Counted from the first letter of the stretch, positions 29,065 to 38,058 are shown. The stretch: DNA of 64,000 bases from Pantoea piersonii (GCF_003612015.1 NZ_RARB01000007.1:562-64561); one strand, 5' to 3'. Program-made: numbers and translations. Notes: generated from the letters alone by a model not told the origin.

Positions 29065-29259
29065 TCTGCTGCCAGCAGCGCCTGGCACCGCGGGCAGCTC
29101 ATAACCCGTGATTATCATCTCGCTTCAGACCGTGCTGAACTGTTGCTGTGTCATGCGGTCTGCGCTCCGTCGACAGATCGGATGAGCGAAAGTCTGTACG
29201 ATTTTTATCTTATCTTTTGCTAACCTGCGCGCGAATTTTCCTATAACAACGAGGCAGTA

Positions 29260-30096
29260 ATGCAGCTTTGCAGTTTTTATCTTCCTGACCAGGCAAGAAA
29301 AAGTTTTGGCATCGTGCGTGAGAACGGCGTGGTAGATGTCGGATTGCGCCTGGGCGCGCAGTGCCCGGATTTGAAAACCTTTCTTGAACGTTCTTCCATG
29401 GCTGACCTGGCCGCTTTTCGCGAGATGCCGGCTGACTACGCTTTTTCCGCACTGCAGTTCCTGCCGGTGATTGAAAATCCAGGCAAAGTCTTCTGCGTCG
29501 GCATGAACTACGCCGACAAGCGCAAAGAGTTCTCCGAGACCCTGGATGCCCCTACGCTGTTTATTCGCTTCGCCGACTCGCTGACCGGACACGACCGGCC
29601 GCTGCTGAAGCCAGCGACCACCAGCGAGTTTGATTATGAGGGAGAGCTGGCGGTTATCATCGGCAAACCTGCGCATCAGGTAAAAGCGGCGCAGGCGCTG
29701 GAATATGTCGCCGGCTACAGCTGTTTTATGGATGCGACGGTGCGCGATATGCAGTTTACCTGGTTCACCGCCGGGAAAAACTGGCCGCAGACCGGCGGCT
29801 TCGGGCCGTGGATGACCACTGCCGAAGCTGTCGGCGATCCGCAGGCGCTGGCGATTAAAACCTTCCTGAACGGTCGCGAAGTGCAGAACGACACCACCGG
29901 CAGCATGGTGCACAAGGTGGCGAATATCATCGAATATATTTCCGCTTTTAGTCCGCTCTCGCCGGGCGACGTCATTTTCACCGGCTCGCCGGGCGGCGTC
30001 GGTAAGAAACGCACGCCACCGCTGTTTATGTTCAGCGGCGACGTGGTGGAAGTGGAAATCGAAAAGATTGGCCGCTTGCGCAACGTGATCGCCTGA
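29260..30096 (+). CDS. Fumarylacetoacetate hydrolase family protein
   Basis: A 278-residue FAH-fold enzyme. The metal-binding acidic set is visible: FDYEGELAVIIGK near residues 127-139 and FMDATVRDMQ near 162. FTGSPGGVGKKRTPP lies near the C-terminus. Members hydrolyse or decarboxylate 2,4-dioxo or 2-oxo acids in aromatic or sugar-acid breakdown. No pathway partners adjoin it, so the substrate is open. ATG with ACGAGGC. A terminator follows. Confidence 0.9.
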   Translation: MQLCSFYLPDQARKSFGIVRENGVVDVGLRLGAQCPDLKTFLERSSMADLAAFREMPADYAFSALQFLPVIENPGKVFCVGMNYADKRKEFSETLDAPTLFIRFADSLTGHDRPLLKPATTSEFDYEGELAVIIGKPAHQVKAAQALEYVAGYSCFMDATVRDMQFTWFTAGKNWPQTGGFGPWMTTAEAVGDPQALAIKTFLNGREVQNDTTGSMVHKVANIIEYISAFSPLSPGDVIFTGSPGGVGKKRTPPLFMFSGDVVEVEIEKIGRLRNVIA

Positions 30097-30106
30097 TCCC
30101 GCTGCT

Positions 30107-30141
30107 GGCTGCGATTGTGCCCGATCGCAGCCTCTTCTTTT
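30107..30141 (+). terminator. Terminator after the FAH-family gene
   Basis: A perfect 8-bp stem, GGCTGCGA/TCGCAGCC, with a 10-nt loop, is followed by TCTTCTTTT. Confidence 0.75.
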
Positions 30142-30231
30142 GTACCGCACCACAACTTTCCCCCGTCTCGCCTGCTGGTCACGCTTTCGCCGCCTACACT
30201 GAAGTAACACAACCATTTTCAGGAGTGGGTA

Positions 30232-31152
30232 ATGAGGCGGAAGGAAAAACCGACGCGCTGGAAAAGCGGCGCGCTGCTGGCCGGGCTAGGGCTGGGCGCA
30301 GCGGCAACCTGGTGGGGCGTTCAGCAATGGCGACGTTTAAAGCAGACGCCGCCCGTTTCGCCGCGCAGTCACCATGCGGGACTGGCCGGCTATTTTCAAC
30401 AGGTCGGCGAGTGGCGCATGTTTACCCGCGTCACGCCCAACGACGCGCCCGGTCTGCCGCTGGTGCTGGTGCACGGGCTGGTGATGTCGGGCCGCGCGAT
30501 GGAGGAACTGGCGCTGGCGCTTGGCAATAATTACCGCGTTCTGGTGCCGGATCTGCCTGGATTCGGTGCCAGCGCGTTGCCGCCTTCCGCGCCGACGCTG
30601 TCGGTTGACGAGCAGGCCGACGCGCTCTGGGAGTGGCTGCAACACAATCAGCTGTCGCGCGCCATCTGGATAGGCAACTCCTTTGGCTGCCAGATCCTTG
30701 CTGCGCTGGCTGTCAGGCATCCTGACGCGGTGGCAGGGTTAGTGCTGCAAGGCCCAACGGTAGATCGTCACGCACGCAGTCTGGTGCGTCAGGCCTGGCG
30801 CGACTGGCGCAACGGCCGCCTTGAGCGGCACCGTTCTCCCGCATCGCTGGCGCGCATCGACTATGCCAAAGCCGGACTCTGGCGTGCGCTGCAAACCATG
30901 CGCGCGATGCTGCACGATCGTATTGAACAGCGCCTGGCTTACGTCAACGCGCCGACCTTGCTTCTGCGCGGCTCGCGCGATGCGGTTTCGCCTGCGCGCT
31001 GGGTAGAAGAGCTGGGCGCGCTGCTGGCGCGAGGCGAGATAATGACGCTGCGCGGCGGCACCCATACGCTGCACTACGTTTATCCCTGGAGTTTCTGCCA
31101 CGCCATTCGTCCGTTCCTGGCACGCATTCAGCAGGAGAATCAGCATGAGTAA
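30232..31152 (+). CDS. Membrane-anchored alpha/beta hydrolase
   Basis: A 306-residue protein. The basic start (RRKEKPTRWKSG) and hydrophobic segment at about residues 15-34 look like a signal anchor. The hydrolase domain has the oxyanion strand LVLVHGLVMSGRAME, the nucleophile elbow GNSFG with Ser150, an Asp in LLRGSRDAVSP and a His in GGTHTLHY. It resembles haloalkane-dehalogenase/esterase-type lipases. ATG behind CAGGAGTGGGTA. It overlaps the next gene by 8 bp, so the two are translationally linked. Substrate unknown. Confidence 0.88.
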   Translation: MRRKEKPTRWKSGALLAGLGLGAAATWWGVQQWRRLKQTPPVSPRSHHAGLAGYFQQVGEWRMFTRVTPNDAPGLPLVLVHGLVMSGRAMEELALALGNNYRVLVPDLPGFGASALPPSAPTLSVDEQADALWEWLQHNQLSRAIWIGNSFGCQILAALAVRHPDAVAGLVLQGPTVDRHARSLVRQAWRDWRNGRLERHRSPASLARIDYAKAGLWRALQTMRAMLHDRIEQRLAYVNAPTLLLRGSRDAVSPARWVEELGALLARGEIMTLRGGTHTLHYVYPWSFCHAIRPFLARIQQENQHE

Positions 31153-32536
31153 ACCACCGAAGGGCATCGCCCGCTTCGACTCCGCCGCCGCCATGCTGAT
31201 GGCGCTGGCCCACGCTCTGCATGACAAACCCTTCGACAGCCCAAGCCAGTCGCCGATGCTGGACCGTCTGCTCCCTTCGCTCAATCGTCTGCCGACCCGG
31301 CTGAAAGAGTGGGGCTACGCCATTGGCGGCATGGCGGAGGGGATCAGCGAAGCGCAGGCAGGGGATCTCGACGTCGAAGGCATTGCCGAGTGGATGGTGA
31401 GCGAATATCCGGAGCGTGACTATCCTGCCGCTTTTATCGGCTCATCGAACGGCGCGCTGACGCATCTTGCCGCCGCGATGGGCGCGCCCTGGCTGCCGCA
31501 AACTTTTCTCTGTCCGGTGCGTTCCCTTAATAACGATCCTGACGACGCGCAGGCGGGATTCGAGCAGGGCAAAGCAGTGGCGGCGGCGCTGCTGGCTGCC
31601 TGGCCGCGTCTGGCGGTGCACCATATGCAGGATCCGAACCAGGACAGGCTGATGCTCGATCAAATGAGCTATTTCCGCCTGAAGCTGCGCGCGCTGCCGC
31701 TGGCGTTTAATGAATTCCTGATGCGCAGTTTGCCGGATAAAAGCACCCTGTTCGTCAACCACTGCACGCGCCAGTGGCCGGTGACGCGCACCAGCGATCG
31801 CTCTTTCTTTCAGTTCGGCGCGCTGGGCGGCGCGACGGAGAAAGAGTATCTGCAGGGCGGCGGGCGCGTGGCGGAATTTCTGGCGCGCTACGGAAGCGAT
31901 CGCAGCCGCTGGAATGCGCCCACGCCAACCGACAATGTGCCGGAAGCGGAGTGGGGGCTGGATGAATATATCAAAGCGCCGTTAAAAAGGATGGCGGCCG
32001 ACCGGAACTGGCAACTGCTGGAGATACGCTATCAGGACCCCGAAGCGTTGAGTTTCGTGGTGGCAGAGATCTACCGTGACTGGTATCTGGCGGCGGGGAT
32101 CCACGCCACGCGTCTGACGGTCGATAGTTTCCTGCTGATGGACCCCTGGTGCACCATGCGCCAGCATGCCATTCCCTTCTGGCTGGTGTTCGGCACCGAG
32201 CCCTCAGCGGCAACGCTGTCGCGTTTTCTGGATCGCCAGCCGCGCTATCGCGATATCGATATGATGCTCTTTTCGCACGGCACGGAGAGCATCGGCATCG
32301 CGCCTGTCGAACGTTGGCGGCAATTGCTTGACCGCGCCACGCACGCCGGGGATTTTGTCGGCGTGGATACCGAGCGTTTCCCGCACGATTTCGCCACTTT
32401 TGCCCGTTTTGACACCGCGCTGCGGGAACGCGCGCCGCTCTTTGCGCCGCCGCCGCCGCTCAGCGTAGAGAAGGTGATCGGCGGCATTGAGCGCTATGGT
32501 GCGCGTCACGGCGTGACGCTGCATAAGCTGAACTAG
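31145..32536 (+). CDS. Uncharacterised 463-residue protein with a hydrolase-like GSSNG elbow
   Basis: I do not recognise this family. The protein is soluble-looking with no signal peptide. FIGSSNGALTHLAAAMG at residues 98-113 fits the GxSxG nucleophile elbow of alpha/beta hydrolases (candidate Ser101), preceded by a strand-like segment. Later it has MMLFSHGTESIGIAP and, near the C-terminus, a proline-rich stretch (LFAPPPPLSVEKV). There is no obvious catalytic Asp/His pair. Start ATG with CAGGAGAATC inside the end of the alpha/beta hydrolase gene. Translational coupling implies a joint function. GC and codon use match the neighbours. Confidence 0.8.
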   Translation: MSKPPKGIARFDSAAAMLMALAHALHDKPFDSPSQSPMLDRLLPSLNRLPTRLKEWGYAIGGMAEGISEAQAGDLDVEGIAEWMVSEYPERDYPAAFIGSSNGALTHLAAAMGAPWLPQTFLCPVRSLNNDPDDAQAGFEQGKAVAAALLAAWPRLAVHHMQDPNQDRLMLDQMSYFRLKLRALPLAFNEFLMRSLPDKSTLFVNHCTRQWPVTRTSDRSFFQFGALGGATEKEYLQGGGRVAEFLARYGSDRSRWNAPTPTDNVPEAEWGLDEYIKAPLKRMAADRNWQLLEIRYQDPEALSFVVAEIYRDWYLAAGIHATRLTVDSFLLMDPWCTMRQHAIPFWLVFGTEPSAATLSRFLDRQPRYRDIDMMLFSHGTESIGIAPVERWRQLLDRATHAGDFVGVDTERFPHDFATFARFDTALRERAPLFAPPPPLSVEKVIGGIERYGARHGVTLHKLN

Positions 32537-32554
32537 CCGGGCGAACGCCCGGCT
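32535..32554. other. Hairpin between convergent genes
   Basis: AGCCGGGCG and CGCCCGGCT are separated by two bases and form a GC-rich stem in the 24-bp gap between the 463-residue protein gene and lgoT. It has no T-run on either strand; it may be a weak two-way terminator. Confidence 0.5.
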
Positions 32555-32560
32555 CTGTGA

Positions 32561-33913
32561 TTATGCGCCGTCGGTAATGGGCTTACGCACCAGGACCAGA
32601 TAGGCGAGCGCGCCAGCCACGGCGATACCCGCGCAGATCATCAGCGCGAGGCTGAACGACTTAGTAGTATCCAGCACCCAGCCGGTGATGACCGGCGCAA
32701 AAGAGGCGAATACAAAGCTGGCGAAGTTCTGGATACTGCCCACCGACGCGGTCATGCGTGCCGTGACGTTAGCGTGGATCAGCCCCCAGCAGGAGGTGCC
32801 CGCGAAGTGGATACAGAACAGCGCCATACCGATCAGCGTTACGGCGCTGGTGGTGTCAGTGGCGCGCGTCACGAAGGCGGTAAAGGCTGCCGACAGCAGC
32901 ATGCCGGAGATAATGCAGACCTTCCGGGTTTTTACGGCGTCGAAGCCGCGACGCACCAGCGCATCCACCGCATAGCCGTTGAGCAGCATGCCCGCTGCGC
33001 CAAACAGGAACGGAATCGCCGCCAGCAGGCCGGTGCTTTTCAGATCCAGATGGTAGGTCGACTGCAGATAACCTGGCAGCCAGGCGATGTAGAGCCAGGC
33101 GGTATAGTTGATGCCGCTAAAACCGATCATCATGCCCCACATGGTGCGCTGCTTAAACAGGCCGCGCCATTCAGCGAAGCTCAGCGGCTCCTTGCGCGAC
33201 GCGACGCTTCCCGCCTGCAGATAATGGATCTCCTCTGCGCTGAGGGTATTGTTGTCGCGGTCGCGATAAAGCATGTACCAGCCAATCGCCAGGAACATGC
33301 CGAGCACGCCAATGGTAATAAACATGCCGCGCCAGCCGAACGCCAGCATCATCGCGGCCAGAACCGGCGGCGCCACCGACAGCCCAATCATCGAGGCGGC
33401 GTTAAAGAAGCCCATCGGCATGCCGCGATCTTTAATGTTGAACCAGTCGTTGATGACCTTTACGCCGCACGGGTTCATTGGCGCTTCGCCGATGCCGAGA
33501 CCGATACGCACCAGAATAAACTGGGTAAAGTTATGCACCAGCCCGGCGGCCGCCTGAAACAGCGACCAGAAAAACATCCCGATGCCTAACATAATGCGCG
33601 GGCCTTTACGGTCCAGCAGCGCGCCGCAGGGCAGCTGCGCCAGACCATACGCCAGCGAAAAGGCGGAGAGCAGCATGCCGATCTCCGTGGCGTTCAATCC
33701 CAGCTCCTCGCGGATCGTCATGTTGGCGACCGAGAGCGAACTGCGGTCAAGATAGTTGATGATGGCTGCGCACAGCAGCAGCAGCATGGCGGTGATCTGA
33801 ATCTTGCGAATGCGCGGCGAGCGCACGATGTCGCTGCGCGCGGGCACATACTCCTGCCCTGGTTGCCCATCGGCAGCCGGGTTTTTAGCATCGCGAGTTG
33901 AGGTATTTTCCAT
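32561..33913 (-). CDS. lgoT: L-galactonate transporter LgoT
   Basis: A 450-residue MFS protein of the anion:cation symporter family with 12 helices. It is highly similar to E. coli LgoT (YjjL): shared segments include AAIINYLDRSSLSVAN, GEAPMNPCGVKVINDWFNIK and GFSGINYTAWLYIAWLPGYL. It carries L-galactonate inward with protons. ATG with CGGGAGTAAG upstream. The regulator lgoR lies upstream on the same strand (167-bp gap) and the dehydrogenase lgoD is divergent, which supports the specific call over other hexonate carriers. Confidence 0.93.
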   Translation of the reverse strand: MENTSTRDAKNPAADGQPGQEYVPARSDIVRSPRIRKIQITAMLLLLCAAIINYLDRSSLSVANMTIREELGLNATEIGMLLSAFSLAYGLAQLPCGALLDRKGPRIMLGIGMFFWSLFQAAAGLVHNFTQFILVRIGLGIGEAPMNPCGVKVINDWFNIKDRGMPMGFFNAASMIGLSVAPPVLAAMMLAFGWRGMFITIGVLGMFLAIGWYMLYRDRDNNTLSAEEIHYLQAGSVASRKEPLSFAEWRGLFKQRTMWGMMIGFSGINYTAWLYIAWLPGYLQSTYHLDLKSTGLLAAIPFLFGAAGMLLNGYAVDALVRRGFDAVKTRKVCIISGMLLSAAFTAFVTRATDTTSAVTLIGMALFCIHFAGTSCWGLIHANVTARMTASVGSIQNFASFVFASFAPVITGWVLDTTKSFSLALMICAGIAVAGALAYLVLVRKPITDGA

Positions 33914-34080
33914 GGCTTACTCCCGTAGCGGGGTCGTTATCGTTATCTGAAGTCAAAGAACATAGCGGCCCAGCGGCCCGCCATGAGTTGCAGTCGAGAC
34001 TAGAAGCAATGCAGCCATGATGTTGCGAAGTTGTTTCTGATTCGTGCGGAAGCTAATGCTTTGCGGTTTTTAATCGGTTT

Positions 34081-34983
34081 TTAATTGTACTGGCGAATAG
34101 AGCGCGCCATCGACGAGCGCGACGTGGCGAGGTGGTTATGCAATGCCAGCAGCGCATCGACATCCTGGCGGCTGATAAGCGCGGAGAGCAAAGCCATATG
34201 TTCCTCCAGCGCCACGATATTGCGCTGCTTGAGATCGCGCTCATCCCACTGATAGTGCGAATGAAAAATAACGGAGATGATCTCCAGCGAGTGGTTGAAA
34301 AAGGGGTTGTTGGCAGCGGAGAGGATCAGCGAATGCAGCTCTTTATCCAGCGCGGCGAACTGGCGGTAATCGCTGGCGATGGTATCGCGTAGCGCACGGT
34401 GGCGATCCAGCAGGTCGCGGGCCTGAATCCAGCGCTCATCCTGCGACGGCAGGTTCAGAAAGCGCGTCAGCGCATGGGTTTCCAGCATTTCACGCAGTTC
34501 AAACAGCTTGTCGGCGTAGTCGAGCGTAAACTTCTTCATGCGCCAGCGGCCGCGCTTCACTGGCTCCAGCAGATCGTAACGCATAAAGCGCAGCAGAAAC
34601 TCGCGCACCACCACCGGACTGACCTTAACCCGCTGCGCCAGCTGTAGTTCGCTAAAGGCGTCGCCGGGCGCGAGCTGACGCAGGTTAATCATCTCGAAAA
34701 ACGCCTGTTCAAACTGGCTAGCCTGTTGCTCAATCGGCGAGGACAACTCGCTGAAGCCATCCTCGTCCTGCGGCTGACGCACAATCACGTAAGTGCCCGC
34801 AACCTTCTCCAGCACGCCGCGCTGCTCCAGATAGTGCAGCGTATGGCGCACCGTGGTGCGGCTGATATTGAACATCTCCGCCAGCGCCGCCTGCGCCGGT
34901 AGCGGCGAACGGATATGGTGCTGGGCGATCCCTTCCAGCATCTGGTTGATGACGTTCTGGCGCAGATTCAGGTTTCGGCTCAC
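34081..34983 (-). CDS. lgoR: GntR/FadR-type regulator LgoR
   Basis: A 300-residue regulator. The N-terminal winged helix (residues about 5-70, LAEMFNISRTTVRHTLHYLE) is followed by a second, LacI-unrelated region with another helix-turn-helix-like segment (FSELQLAQRVKVSPVVVREF) and an FCD-type helical domain (LFELREMLETHALTRFLNLP). It aligns with E. coli LgoR (YjjM), the regulator of L-galactonate use. ATG start with CCGGGGAGC. Its probable operators are in the 137-bp lgoR-lgoD gap. Confidence 0.9.
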   Translation of the reverse strand: MSRNLNLRQNVINQMLEGIAQHHIRSPLPAQAALAEMFNISRTTVRHTLHYLEQRGVLEKVAGTYVIVRQPQDEDGFSELSSPIEQQASQFEQAFFEMINLRQLAPGDAFSELQLAQRVKVSPVVVREFLLRFMRYDLLEPVKRGRWRMKKFTLDYADKLFELREMLETHALTRFLNLPSQDERWIQARDLLDRHRALRDTIASDYRQFAALDKELHSLILSAANNPFFNHSLEIISVIFHSHYQWDERDLKQRNIVALEEHMALLSALISRQDVDALLALHNHLATSRSSMARSIRQYN

Positions 34984-35120
34984 GGATGCTCCCCGGGTTT
35001 TTATTCATTAAAAACCATTCAAATCCCAAAAAAAACGTCACGCCTCACAGATCGCGCGGGCAAAACGGCCAGTCTGTGATCAATTCGTCATAAAGGCGGC
35101 AGGACAACAGGAGAATTCCC

Positions 35121-36149
35121 ATGACGACAATGAAAAGCCTGGTCATCGCTGAACCGAAGAAAATGGTCTGGACCACGCGTGAGCAACCTGCGCCTGCGGC
35201 GGGCGAAGCGCTGATTAAAATCATCACCGCCGGTATTTGCGGCACCGATATCCACGCCTGGGCGGGCAATCAGCCTTTCTTCAGCTATCCGCGCGTGCTG
35301 GGACATGAGCTGTGCGGCGAAGTGGTCGCGCTGGGCGAAGGGGCGCAGGGCGTTGAGCCTGGCCAGCGCGTGGCGCTGATCCCCTATATCTCCTGTTTGC
35401 GCTGCGACGCCTGCCAGAGTGGGAAAACCAACTGCTGCGAAAAAATTTCAGTGATCGGCGTGCATCAGGATGGCGGCTTTTGCGAATTCCTCGCCGTGCC
35501 CGCCAGCAATCTCCTGCAGGCAGAAGAGGTCGCGCCGGAAACCGCTGCGCTGATTGAGCCGTTCGCGATCAGCGCACACGCGGTGCGCCGGGCGCAAATC
35601 ACGGCGGGCGAACATGTGCTGGTGGTGGGCGCAGGGCCGATCGGTCTGGGCGTGGCGGCGATTGCGGCGGCGGCAGGTGCCAGCGTCGCGGTAGCGGACA
35701 CCAGCGACTTCCGCCGCGCGCATGTCGCGAAAGAGCTGGGTCTGGCGGCGCTCGATCCCGCGCGCGAAGATTTTTACGACGCGCTGCGCGCGCAGTTCAA
35801 CGGCAGGCTGGCGCTGAAGGTGATCGACGCGACCGGCAGCCCGGCAGCGATGAACAACGCGGTCAATCTGATGCGCCACGGCGGCACCGTAGTCTATGTT
35901 GGCCTGCACAAAGGCGATCTGGTTATTCCAGACAGCGAGTTCCATAAAAAAGAAGCGACCCTGATGGGCAGCCGCAATGCGACGCGCGAAGATTTTGACC
36001 GCGTGCGCGATTTGATGGCGAGCGGCAAGCTGCGCGCCGAGATGATGCTCAACGCGCATTTCGCCTTCTCGACGCTGGCGGAAAGCTTCGAGCCGCAGGT
36101 GATCAACAACCGTGAGCTGATTAAAGGCGTTATTCACTTCGATCGTTAA
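35121..36149 (+). CDS. lgoD: L-galactonate 5-dehydrogenase LgoD
   Basis: A 342-residue zinc-dependent medium-chain dehydrogenase that converts L-galactonate to D-tagaturonate. The catalytic zinc ligands are Cys40 (AGICGTDIHAW) and His61-Glu62 (GHELCGEV). The structural zinc cysteines lie in SCLRCDACQSGKTNCC, and the NAD loop is VVGAGPIGLGV. It is close to E. coli LgoD (YjjN) throughout. ATG with ACAGGAG; an in-frame ATG follows three codons later. The product would feed hexuronate catabolism, whose genes are not in the window. Confidence 0.94.
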   Translation: MTTMKSLVIAEPKKMVWTTREQPAPAAGEALIKIITAGICGTDIHAWAGNQPFFSYPRVLGHELCGEVVALGEGAQGVEPGQRVALIPYISCLRCDACQSGKTNCCEKISVIGVHQDGGFCEFLAVPASNLLQAEEVAPETAALIEPFAISAHAVRRAQITAGEHVLVVGAGPIGLGVAAIAAAAGASVAVADTSDFRRAHVAKELGLAALDPAREDFYDALRAQFNGRLALKVIDATGSPAAMNNAVNLMRHGGTVVYVGLHKGDLVIPDSEFHKKEATLMGSRNATREDFDRVRDLMASGKLRAEMMLNAHFAFSTLAESFEPQVINNRELIKGVIHFDR

Positions 36150-37056
36150 GCGTGCGCAGGAAATGGTCGCGCACCTGCGCGGCATCGACTCCCAGCGCCA
36201 CGCGCTGGGCGGGCACATCGCGAAACGGATCTTCCCGCGACGCCAGCGCGCTCAGCTTGCGTACCGTCTGGCCGCGCGCGATGCCTTCGGTAATGACGCG
36301 CAGCGGGCCTTCCGCCAGCTGAAACGCCTCCGGCTGACAGAGCCAGGCGATCGCCAGCGTGTCGTGCAGCGCCATGCCGTCGAAGCCCTCTTTTTGCAGG
36401 CTATAGGCAAGATAGGGCCGCACAATGGCGTTGAGTACCGGCTGGTTAAGCTGCCGCACCTCCTGGCCGCTGATCAACACCTTATGCGTTACGTCGAGCG
36501 GCATGACCACCACCTTCAGCGCCGAGCTGAGTACCTGGTCGGCAGCGTGCGGATCTTTCCAGATATTAAATTCGGCGAAGGGCGTAACGTTGCCGCTATG
36601 GCCGTCGGTACCGAACGCGCCGCCCATAATCACCAGCTCTTTTACCAGCGGAATAATGTCGGGTGCCTGATTGATGGCGCTGGCGATATTGGTCAGCGGG
36701 CCGATGGCTACCAGCGTAATTTCATGCGGCTGTGCGCGCACGCTGTCGATAATAAACTGCACCGCGCCTGGCGCCATGTCGCTGTACGCGTTATCAAACG
36801 CATCGCCTAAGCCATCCTCACCATGCAGTTTCGCCGGTTCGCTGGGCGCCAGCGCCAGCGGGCGCGCGCAGCCGCGATAGATCGGCGCGTCAATCTGCAT
36901 CTTTTCACAAAACAGGCGGGCGTTCTTCACCGCCTGACCCACCGCCACGTTGCCGAACACCGTAGTGATGCCCAGCAGTCGCTGCGTCCGCGCTGCGTAA
37001 GCCAGCGCAAAGGCGTCGTCTACGCCGATGTCGGTATCGAAAATCAGAGTACGCAT
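36130..37056 (-). CDS. Nucleoside hydrolase (inosine-uridine preferring family)
   Basis: A 308-residue N-ribohydrolase. The calcium-binding aspartate cluster, DTDIGVDDAFAL, is at residues 7-18, followed by VTLVAIGPLTNIASAI-type sequence, EFNIWKDPHAA and the catalytic histidine in MALHDTLAIAW. It splits ribonucleosides to base and ribose. RihA, RihB and RihC are relatives, but it is not clearly any one of them. ATG 37056 has GCAGGAGAATTC; the frame open back to 37098 is rejected. It overlaps lgoD by 20 bp, tail to tail. Confidence 0.92.
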   Translation of the reverse strand: MRTLIFDTDIGVDDAFALAYAARTQRLLGITTVFGNVAVGQAVKNARLFCEKMQIDAPIYRGCARPLALAPSEPAKLHGEDGLGDAFDNAYSDMAPGAVQFIIDSVRAQPHEITLVAIGPLTNIASAINQAPDIIPLVKELVIMGGAFGTDGHSGNVTPFAEFNIWKDPHAADQVLSSALKVVVMPLDVTHKVLISGQEVRQLNQPVLNAIVRPYLAYSLQKEGFDGMALHDTLAIAWLCQPEAFQLAEGPLRVITEGIARGQTVRKLSALASREDPFRDVPAQRVALGVDAAQVRDHFLRTLNDRSE

Positions 37057-37129
37057 GAATTCTCCTGCGGAGCGGGATATTGCCTGAAAAAGCAACAAAA
37101 CAGTCGCTCATGGTTTTTTTAAAGTCTAA

Positions 37130-37402
37130 ATTTGGTCCATCAGCAGTGTAGGTAATGAACCGACGGCCCTGATTCGACGCGCGCTGGATGAGTTCGAACA
37201 GCGCGTAGCGCTCTGTCCGGAAGGCTGTCCGATCTGTAGCGAACTGCTGGCCTTGGGCATCAGCCGCTATCGCGAATGTTATACCAGCGGAGGCTATCGT
37301 ATCTTCTACTCGCTGGCGCTGCTGAATGTCTTCGTTCATCTGCTGCTCTCGTCGCGGCAAAGCATTCAGAAACTGCTTTTTCGTCGTCTGCTGCTCACCT
37401 GA
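37130..37402 (+). pseudogene. 5'-truncated RelE/ParE-type toxin remnant
   Basis: An open frame of 90 codons with no ATG or GTG before its conserved part; the upstream in-frame stop is at 37127. It encodes a C-terminal toxin-like segment: ALDEFEQRVALCPEGCPIC, SRYRECYTSGGYRIFYS and LLSSRQSIQKLLFRRLLL. The GYRIFY strand and RQ-QLLF-RL ending are typical of a RelE/ParE-family toxin group in enterobacteria. No antitoxin gene is adjacent. It looks like a decaying module cut off at its 5' end. Recognition is by eye. Confidence 0.65.
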
Positions 37403-37407
37403 CCCGC

Positions 37408-37436
37408 TTGTCTCTCCAGGTGCATCGTCGTATTAT
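37408..37436 (+). promoter_or_regulatory. Promoter of the fluoride riboswitch-crcB transcript
   Basis: TTGTCT (37408-37413), exactly 17 bp, then TATTAT (37431-37436). The expected start near 37443 coincides with the 5' end of the riboswitch, which supports both calls. It begins 5 bp after the toxin-remnant stop. Confidence 0.75.
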
Positions 37437-37443
37437 CAACGCC

Positions 37444-37512
37444 TTAAGGTGATGGCGTTCCACCTTTCCCAACCGCCTGCTGGCGACCCCAGCGGCTGAT
37501 GACGCCTGACAT
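37444..37512 (+). promoter_or_regulatory. Fluoride riboswitch (crcB motif)
   Basis: The sequence holds the conserved aptamer elements in order: GGTGATGGCGTTCCACC (a GGTG/CACC stem closing the ATGGCGTT loop), AACCGCC, a GCTGG/CCAGC hairpin, then GGCTGATGACGCCTGAC. GGCGT and ACGCC can form the long-range pairing of the motif. It lies before crcB, the usual partner. It should bind F- and raise crcB expression. The control mode cannot be assigned; no terminator is evident before the ribosome site. Confidence 0.92.
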
Positions 37513-37604
37513 TAACCCTAATCCTCTCGCAGGCGTTACTGGTGTGTCAGGCTGCTATTCTCTCCGCCACGACCCTGCGCGATTGCCGACTACAGGAGCA
37601 AATC

Positions 37605-37982
37605 ATGTTGAAGTCGCTGTTCGCCGTTATGCTGGGCGGCGCTGCAGGCTGTACGCTGCGCTGGCTAATCTCGCTGCGTTTTAATGCGCTGTTTCCCAGC
37701 CTGCCGCCGGGCACGCTGCTGGTTAATCTGGCTGGCGGATTTATTATCGGCGCAGCGCTGGCCTGGTTTATCAAATATCCCCACCTCGATCCCGCCTGGA
37801 AGCTGCTTATCGTCACCGGCTTATGCGGCGGCCTGACGACTTTCTCTACTTTTTCGGCAGAAATTCTCATGTTGCTACAATCAGGAAAGTATGTGTGGGC
37901 GATGGCGAGCGTGCTGGTGCACGTCACCGGATCGCTGCTGATGACCTTCGCCGGCTTTGCGCTGGTGAATGCGCTCGGCTAA
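37605..37982 (+). CDS. crcB: Fluoride channel CrcB (Fluc)
   Basis: A 125-residue inner-membrane protein with four helices that works as a dual-topology dimer exporting F-. The family motifs are GGAAGCTLRW (residues about 8-17), PPGTLLVNLAGGFIIG, and GLCGGLTTFSTFSAE with the central Na+-site region. ATG at 37605 with ACAGGAG. Typical length (127 in E. coli). Controlled by the riboswitch upstream. Confidence 0.96.
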   Translation: MLKSLFAVMLGGAAGCTLRWLISLRFNALFPSLPPGTLLVNLAGGFIIGAALAWFIKYPHLDPAWKLLIVTGLCGGLTTFSTFSAEILMLLQSGKYVWAMASVLVHVTGSLLMTFAGFALVNALG

Positions 37983-38058
37983 GCAACGCAAATACCGGCC
38001 ACAGAGGCATTCCGCGTCTGTCGCAACCGATTATTCCGGACGATTAAGGAGGACGTTC

